From the NCBI GenBank assembly GCA_959347315.1, contig OY365811.1, forward strand, positions 29,199,229-29,263,228: 64,000 nucleotides of DNA, read 5' to 3'. Source of the DNA: Bimastos eiseni. Taxonomy: Eukaryota > Annelida > Clitellata > Crassiclitellata > Lumbricidae. A program made the translations under genes and the position numbers. This document shows, piece by piece, positions 58,276-64,000 of the stretch (position 1 is the stretch's first letter; each line of letters starts with the position of its first letter). Under the pieces are notes generated by a model. It saw only the letters and a list, made by a program, of their open reading frames with translations, was not told the DNA's origin and did not search any database.

Positions 58276-60368
58276 GCAAGTCTAGTTCCAAATCATTGTT
58301 TCTTTTAATTCTGGAATTGTTTTAGATTTTTTGTGACTCTTTAACGTATTTTCTGACTTCTTATTTTAAGGGAATGTCTTTTGTCATCTTCTCATTCTTT
58401 TAATCATTCAATTTCTCTTGTATTTATCAAAGAGTTGAACTTAAAGGGACAGACTACTGATAGGGTTCTAAGATAAAATAACTATATTCTCTATTTCAAC
58501 CAACTGCTTTACCACATCTTGGTTTACAAGACATTTCAATTACATAAAGCATTCTTGTCAAGAACATTTGACTTGTGAGTGAACAGATTTCTTGACAAAT
58601 TATTGGTTTATCTATTGTTGAATAATAAGAAGAGCTACCGAATTTGTGTGTGGAAGAATCTAAAGTTTTTTTGCATTTATTTGATGACTTTACTTTATTT
58701 CTGTGAGACATTGGTTTGTTGAAATACCAGTTGATCATGTTGATTTGAACTTTGATAATTACTTCCATTGTTTGGGCTTCGTTGGGTAATTAATATATGT
58801 TCTCCAGAAAATGTCATATTCATTTTAATGCTGCTATGTGGGAGCAAGTATAATATGGCAACTTTTTAAGAACATGTTGAATCACAGATATTGTGTTGTT
58901 TATGTTTGTCAATATTATTACATTATGTTTATGTGTCTGTGATGTGCTGTTTATGCGTCTCGTATGCATAGTTTATGTCTCTATAACATGTGCATCATTT
59001 GTTTCTGTAGTATACATCAGCAGCCTTTGTAAGGAATCCAAGGAATTTGCTGTTTCTCAGCTGTTGAAGTGCCTGCCACTGCTGAAGGTTGGCAACACGA
59101 AGGCCAAGGCCGAGTACCTGAACATCATGCCAAAGGTGATGGCTCATTCGATTGAGAACAATTGTCACATAGAGGAGTGTCGTCAGCTGCTCTCTTACTC
59201 TCTCATCCACCCGGCCATCTCGCGCGATGAACTCGCCGTTCTCACCGCCTGGATGAACAGTCTCGAGGAGTGCCACAGCCTAAGCAACACCAAAACAACA
59301 AAGCCTCCTATGTCTGTGCCACAGTCTCTGCAGAACCTTCTCCTGCCTCAGTACACGACCGGAAGCAGCGATGGAAATGCACCGATGATCTCTGTCCAAG
59401 ACAAGAGCAGCGTACATCCGGTTCCAAATGGCATTACGACGAGGTACCTCGTGGGTACGGTGGCCGAACAGACGTCGTCAGGATGCGATTGGCCGACAAT
59501 GACCGTGCCTTCATCGGTTGGGGGAGGCAGAACAGATCTTGGCACTATGAGTAACTGCGACCAGGGGCACACTGGCGTTATTGGCACCAGGAACAGAACC
59601 TTAACGTCATCAGCTTCGGTGCCACTGTCGGATGGACTGAACCATCCGTTCATCAGCTGGAGTTTGGGTGGTCAGGCTCCTGCCCAGCATCTGTCCAGTC
59701 CATCAGCTTACACAGCTCTTCAAAACCACCAAGGTTTCCTAATATCTTGACTGCTTCTCTTGTGTCTACATTGGATCTGTGTCCAGCTGGACAGTAATGT
59801 AGCCTCTACTCTTAGGATTTTGATGTAATGTAACAGCTGGACAGTAATGTAGCCTCTGTTCTTAGGATTTTGATGTAATGTAACTAGCATAGGACAATGT
59901 CTAATGTTGTTTTGTTTGCTTGCTGTTGTAATTGTTTACTTAAAATTCTAGCTTCCAAAGGCATAGCTTTGTTAGACTGTATTTAGAGCTGAAGGTCGTG
60001 ATTGGGTAAATTGATAAGAGACGTGGTTAGCTGGGATGAGATTGTTGTTGGTATTGCAGTCTGTGTTCGTAAGAGTGAAGGCCATCAGAAGCTGGCGAGG
60101 ACGGCATCCCTGGTGCCCCAACCCAATGCAACAGCGCCCTCTGTCTCCGACTGGCTGAGTCACGTCCACTCGGAACAGACGGATGGCGCCGCGACCAGCA
60201 GCAGCAGCAGTCGATTGAACACTCTCTTCATCAACCCCGACCAACTGCACGCGCCTCTGTCTCCACAGAGCAGCATCACTTCATCAGGGAGTGGCGGAAG
60301 TGACACACTTCATGAAGATCTGCACCGAACACGCAGTGCACCCACGAGAGATGACACGGCCATGAAAG
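58074..60368 (+). CDS. SAMD4: Smaug homologue (SAMD4 type), N-terminal 411 residues; gene runs off the window
   Basis: Coding exons 58074-58275, 59011-59733 and 60060-60368 join in phase 1 at both junctions. The protein begins MTSFFRDQV and continues W-N-E-C-E-Q-V-V-T-L-Y-S-L-L and T-Q-A-R-F-L, the dimerising N-terminal region of Smaug. Exon 2 carries KESKEFAVSQLLKCLPLLK, the Smaug PHAT-like block K-A-E-Y-L-N-I-M-P-K and ECRQLLSYSLIHPAISRDE. Exon 3 holds HAPLSPQSSITSSGSGGS, a Ser-rich motif immediately upstream of the SAM domain in this family. Smaug proteins bind stem-loops in mRNA through the SAM domain and recruit deadenylation/repression factors in the cytoplasm. The SAM exon was not found between 60369 and 64000. 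Exon 1 starts with a GC donor. I cannot tell which paralogue this represents; most invertebrates have one. Confidence 0.9.
59011..59733 (+). CDS. SAMD4: Smaug coding exon 2
   Basis: Acceptor GTTTCTGTAG, donor CACCAAG|GTTTCC. Encodes about 240 residues: the conserved helical block up to W-M-N-S-L-E-E, then a long Ser/Thr/Pro/Gly-rich tail with little conservation expected. The conserved part aligns without gaps to the family as I know it. Confidence 0.9.
59785..59884. repeat. 50-bp tandem duplication in Smaug intron
   Basis: AGCTGGACAGTAATGTAGCC starts at 59785 and 59835; the two 50-bp copies differ by about one base (TCTACTC versus TCTGTTC). Confidence 0.9.
60060..60368 (+). CDS. SAMD4: Smaug coding exon 3
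   Basis: Acceptor TTGGTATTGCAG, donor GCCATGAAAG|GTATTA, phase 1. Encodes 103 residues rich in Ser, ending RTRSAPTRDDTAMK; the next family residues would enter the SAM domain. A possible phospho-Ser region (LARTASL, RTRSAP) is visible; phosphorylation or 14-3-3 binding is inference. Confidence 0.85.
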
Positions 60369-61084
60369 GTATTATGGCAACATTGCACTCATTGATCTCG
60401 CCCCAGAGTTTCTTTAAAGGTTTTTGTTGTGCCAGTGTTTCAGATGTTTATATTAGTTAACATGTGCTCCTCTGTTGGAATGTGGTGTTCCATGGGGTTC
60501 TCGACTTAGTCGTTTGTGTTATACACCACACCACTAAAACCATTTCGTGACAATCACTCGCTATGATATAATTTCTATGCTGATGGTAGTCAACTCTACA
60601 TTTCAGTATGTCGTGTGACTCTTCTGTGCAGCTATTGTCTGCTGTCTTTGATGAAGTAGAGTTTTGGACGATGACCAATATACTCATCTTTAACTCTCTG
60701 ACGACTGAATTTCAAATACTCGGCACTCCACAGCAGCATAATTTATTCGACTATCATAAATCTTTGAATCTGGGTAACTCAGCTGTTGAGATGGCAGATG
60801 CTGATCGTTACTTGCAATAGGCATTGAATTCAATTTTACCATGGACGTCTCTCACCAACTATGTAATAGTATTTGTAAGTCATTATGACGTATGTTCATT
60901 GATGACACAGGGCCTACCCCAAATTAGCCAAATATCTTCAAGGATATCTAAAGCTAACATGTTGGTTTCTTCATATGGTATAGACTACTGTAGAATTCGT
61001 CTTACTGGTATCAATGTTACAACATGTTGAAGCTGCAGAGAGTTCAGAACTGCTTTGCTAGAGAAATAATTAATATATCTGAAT

Positions 61085-61415
61085 TAAGGAGGAATCGAGT
61101 TTTAATTTCTTACGAAGTAACACGAGTTCAATTTTGCTAAGTCTGAGTCCGAGTTTCAAATATTTCAAAAGTCTCATCTTCTTGGTTTTTAGTTTGCACA
61201 ACTTTATGAATTTTTTATTTAAATTTTTACACTAGGAATTTGTAACTAGTAAGCAATATTGGTAGCAGTATTTGTGTTTTTAGTTGGGTCGATTGTTGTT
61301 TGTTAATAAAAATTTGATTTTCATTTTAAAATTAATATTCGGACCCATTGTTTATCCGAGTCTGAGTACTCTGAAACTTGAGCCGAGTTCCGAGCCAAGT
61401 TTTGGTTCATCCCTG
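61085..61415. mobile_element. Inverted-repeat element, TIR (T)AGGGATGAACC, copy C
   Basis: Ends GGTTCATCCCT; the left end AAGGAGGAATCGAG is a decayed inverse. Shares GTTTGCACAACTTTATGAATT and the CCGAGTCTGAGT phrase with copy A. Confidence 0.6.
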
Positions 61416-61972
61416 AACCAAGTATGAACTTTCAACTCCATGTTCGTCTGCATTGGCTCACTGTTCATATGCTCCTATTCATACAATAGGTGTCAAATTA
61501 AGGTTCATAGTTTGTAAACAAAATTAAAATTAACCAACCAAAATTCTTAAAATCAGTCCTAATTTCCGAACTTTTCATTTGTTATTCAGTAAGATCATCT
61601 GACTATCTTTCTCATTGGCCATACCTAAACCAAAAATTGTTCTTTGTGAAAAGACTGTTTGCTGGACCTGGTTTCTAGAACTTTCTCCTCAAGTGTGTCT
61701 ATTTGTTCCACTCGGTTGAACATTGTATCATTTTGTTCTCAACCTTAATACTCGCCTCTTTCATTTATCATCCATAGTCTGCCTCTCTCTTGTTCTACGG
61801 ACTGACCTGAATCTTGATCTGATTATGGTTTGGTTGATGCTTGTGCAATAGATATCAGCAAAATAGACGTTAATAAATATTAATAATGATAATAATAATA
61901 ACATTGACACATTGATTTTCTGTGCAGTCATATGTTTGACTGGGAGAGACAGAGACAGACAGACCAACCGAC

Positions 61973-61977
<5 letters not shown>

Positions 61978-62012
<35 letters not shown>
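61978..62012. repeat. (GA)n microsatellite
   Basis: About 17 GA dinucleotides in a row, preceded by CAGACAGA runs. Confidence 0.9.
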
Positions 62013-62013
<1 letters not shown>

Positions 62014-63496
62014 ATCTGTGGCACCAGTATAATAATAAAAAGATGTTAGTTAATGATGTTCCAATGCTAATCTATAAATCCAGTCAATCCTAGAAGAGTG
62101 AGTTGAATGATGTCTGCTGATGGCAAGCACATAGTGAAATGAACATATCTTTAGCTGAGATAAAAAAGACAATTTAAGAGCTAGGTAAATAATGCTTGGA
62201 CCTAGTGAGTTTCAGATCCAGGTTCAGACAGCTCATGGGCTTGATGTGTTTTTAATGAAGCTGTCTTAAAGACCGCTAAATGACAAGAGTGTTCCAGAGC
62301 ATCAGCCTTTCAGCAGTAAGTTCCAGGTTCAAATCCATGTGTTGATGTGTAGTTCATGGCATCTACATGACCTCTGAGATTATATTTAGGTTGTTGGATG
62401 CCTTTGTCAAAAGACCATTTACCTTTAACACTTCAACAACAAATTGTATTAGTTTCCCAGTCTTGTTTGGTACACTCATCATTAAAGTCGTATACAGCGT
62501 GAACAAAACTGAGTTCTGTATAATCAGGCAAATACAATGGATGACGTCTTACCTTTTACTTAACCTTCTAATCAGAAATGGTGAAGACACGTAATGTAGG
62601 TTGTCAGTGCAGTTGTCAATACTGTTCTTAACAGATACTTTGACAGCTTATTGACTGTAATGTAATGAAAATCTTTAAAACGTTTTTAGTGCCAATATAG
62701 AAGGGAGACCGCCTTATTAACTGCCGCCGTACCAAGTCTAGTCCGCAATAGCCAAATTTCTAATGTCATTCCAGTGCCAGGTCAAAATCCTATTTGGTCT
62801 GGCTGAGGAGACAGTGTGGTACCATGGTGGTAATCAGTGGTGATGATTGTGGTCGTGTGTTGGCGCAGAAGTGAATCTGGATAGAGTTGCTTGAAGAGTT
62901 TGATTTTCAGACACAAGTGAAAAGTAGCAGATGAGAGTGCAAGCGAAGGAGGGGTTTATTTAAAAGGTGAGAAAGGAGGATGAGGACCATGGGCCTCTGG
63001 TTTCGAACGTAGTACAAATGCCTTTGTCACCAAGACATTCATTTGGCACGACGCCAAGAAATCAGGCTGTAAACGGAAATCCTGTATTGACCAGACACCA
63101 TTCATGCTTTATCCCACAGGGCTCAAGGAAGACAGATGAGAATGAAAGCTGACTTGGTTTTGTTATCAGTCTCTCTAGCCTACTCCTGAAGCTGCTTTTC
63201 CCGCTAATGGGAATGAGACCCTGCTGCAATTCTCTCCTTTGCTCTATGAGTTGCCCTTCGAAGGTGTTCAGCTGTTGTTCTGTGCTCAATTCTAGCAATA
63301 TTTGCTAGAAAGTGCTAAGAGAACTGATATCTTGAAGTAATCATGTGGTTCTGCTGGGAACTTCAATCCCAAGCCCTGGGTTGACGAAACTTGACACTGT
63401 CCTGTGTGGTAGCCACTGACCATTGAGACCATTGTGCTGTGTCATATCAACAGATTATACTAACCAACAGTTCTTGCCTCATTGCTCTTCTATATA

Positions 63497-63520
63497 TACA
63501 TACATACATACATACATACA

Positions 63521-63569
<49 letters not shown>

Positions 63570-63570
63570 G
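63497..63570. repeat. (CATA)n followed by (TA)n microsatellite
   Basis: About 13 CATA units followed by about 10 TA units. Confidence 0.9.
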
Positions 63571-63629
63571 ATAGTCTTAGACTGAAAACAGTCTTACACT
63601 ATCATGTGACATTGCAAAGTGACCACCTC

Positions 63630-63760
63630 CTACGCTGAATAAGCTCTGTTTTTATCAGCTGGATGAGCCAAGATGACTTTTCTAGTATGCTGCTGCTGCT
63701 GCTGCTGCTGCTGAATAGGCTGCTGCTGAATAGGCTGCTGCTGAATAGGCTGCTGCTGAA

Positions 63761-63797
<37 letters not shown>

Positions 63798-63859
63798 AAT
63801 AGGCTGCTGCTGAATAGGCTGCTGCTGAATAGGCTGCTGCTGAATAGGCTGCTGCTGAA

Positions 63860-63905
<46 letters not shown>

Positions 63906-63963
63906 AATAGGCTGCTGCTGAATAGGCTGCTGCTGAATAGGCTGCTGCTGAATAGGCTGCTGC

Positions 63964-64000
<37 letters not shown>
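63630..64000 (-). repeat. CTG/15-bp minisatellite, open as a Gln-rich frame on the minus strand (partial)
   Basis: (CTG)n runs alternate with the 15-bp unit CTGCTGCTGAATAGG. All units are multiples of 3, so the minus strand reads Q-Q-Q-P-I repeats followed by a 20-codon unique tail (HTRKVILAHPADKNRAYSA, stop at 63630-63632). The plus strand from an ATG at 63687 is also open (poly-Leu/Asn-Arg). Runs off the window edge; it may be simple sequence in the Smaug intron or the end of a Gln-rich protein. Confidence 0.6.

Larger units (their letters stand above)
60369..63480. other. Smaug intron, repeat-bearing
   Basis: No SAM-domain exon in phase 1 was found. Holds a MITE (61085-61415), a (GA)n run (61978-62012) and one coding-like frame at 62967-63152 whose phase does not fit Smaug. 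Confidence 0.5.

Noticed and set aside
59270..59653. Three overlapping frames within Smaug exon 2
   Set aside because: Off-frame or antisense readings of the Smaug coding exon.

Overview
This window is metazoan nuclear DNA. Coding sequence is split into short exons with GT-AG (once GC-AG) introns of a few hundred to a few thousand bases, and it carries tRNA-derived SINEs, L2/CR1-like LINE fragments, Ty3/Gypsy remnants and many small elements with terminal inverted repeats. Base composition is AT-leaning. The mix of genes and repeats suggests an invertebrate, probably marine, but I cannot name the phylum from sequence alone.

Three protein-coding genes are well supported. (1) Minus strand, 6137-25420: an 18-exon gene reconstructed by matching splice sites and phase. 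The exon lengths sum to 3516 nt, one open frame of 1171 residues plus stop. It encodes cadherin-like beta-sandwich segments, a U-box/RING-like module, TPR-like helical repeats, a Gly/Pro/Ser/Lys-rich linker, a final TPR-like block and a conserved-looking tail. I do not recognise it as a named gene. (2) Plus strand, 29562-32540: a 3-exon, 438-residue PAPS transporter (SLC35B2/PAPST1 type), which moves activated sulfate into the Golgi. (3) Plus strand, 58074-60368 and continuing past the window: the N-terminal half of a Smaug (SAMD4-type) post-transcriptional regulator; its SAM domain exon is not in the window. The three genes show no functional link.

Layout: 1-2107 repeats, including a 36-bp tandem array; 2108-5358 two 475-bp inverted arms around a broken Gypsy fragment; 6137-25420 gene 1, with MITEs, a SINE, LINE pieces and a polypurine tract in its introns; 25.4-29.5 kb MITEs and LINE fragments; 29.5-32.5 kb SLC35B2; 32.5-37.3 kb T-rich and almost repeat-free, possibly long 3' UTR; 37.3-43.3 kb LINE fragments, a TA-bounded inverted-repeat element and a cluster of the palindrome TAGGCCTA; 43.3-57.9 kb mostly non-coding with a 40-bp satellite and LINE pieces, possibly upstream exons and introns of the Smaug gene; 57.9-64 kb Smaug exons and a large intron ending in a CTG/15-bp repeat tract that is open on both strands.

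No CRISPR array, canonical tRNA, rRNA or prokaryotic feature was seen. Nothing here is demonstrably a new system. The best leads are the unusual domain architecture of gene 1 and the inverted-repeat structure enclosing retrotransposon pol/gag sequence.
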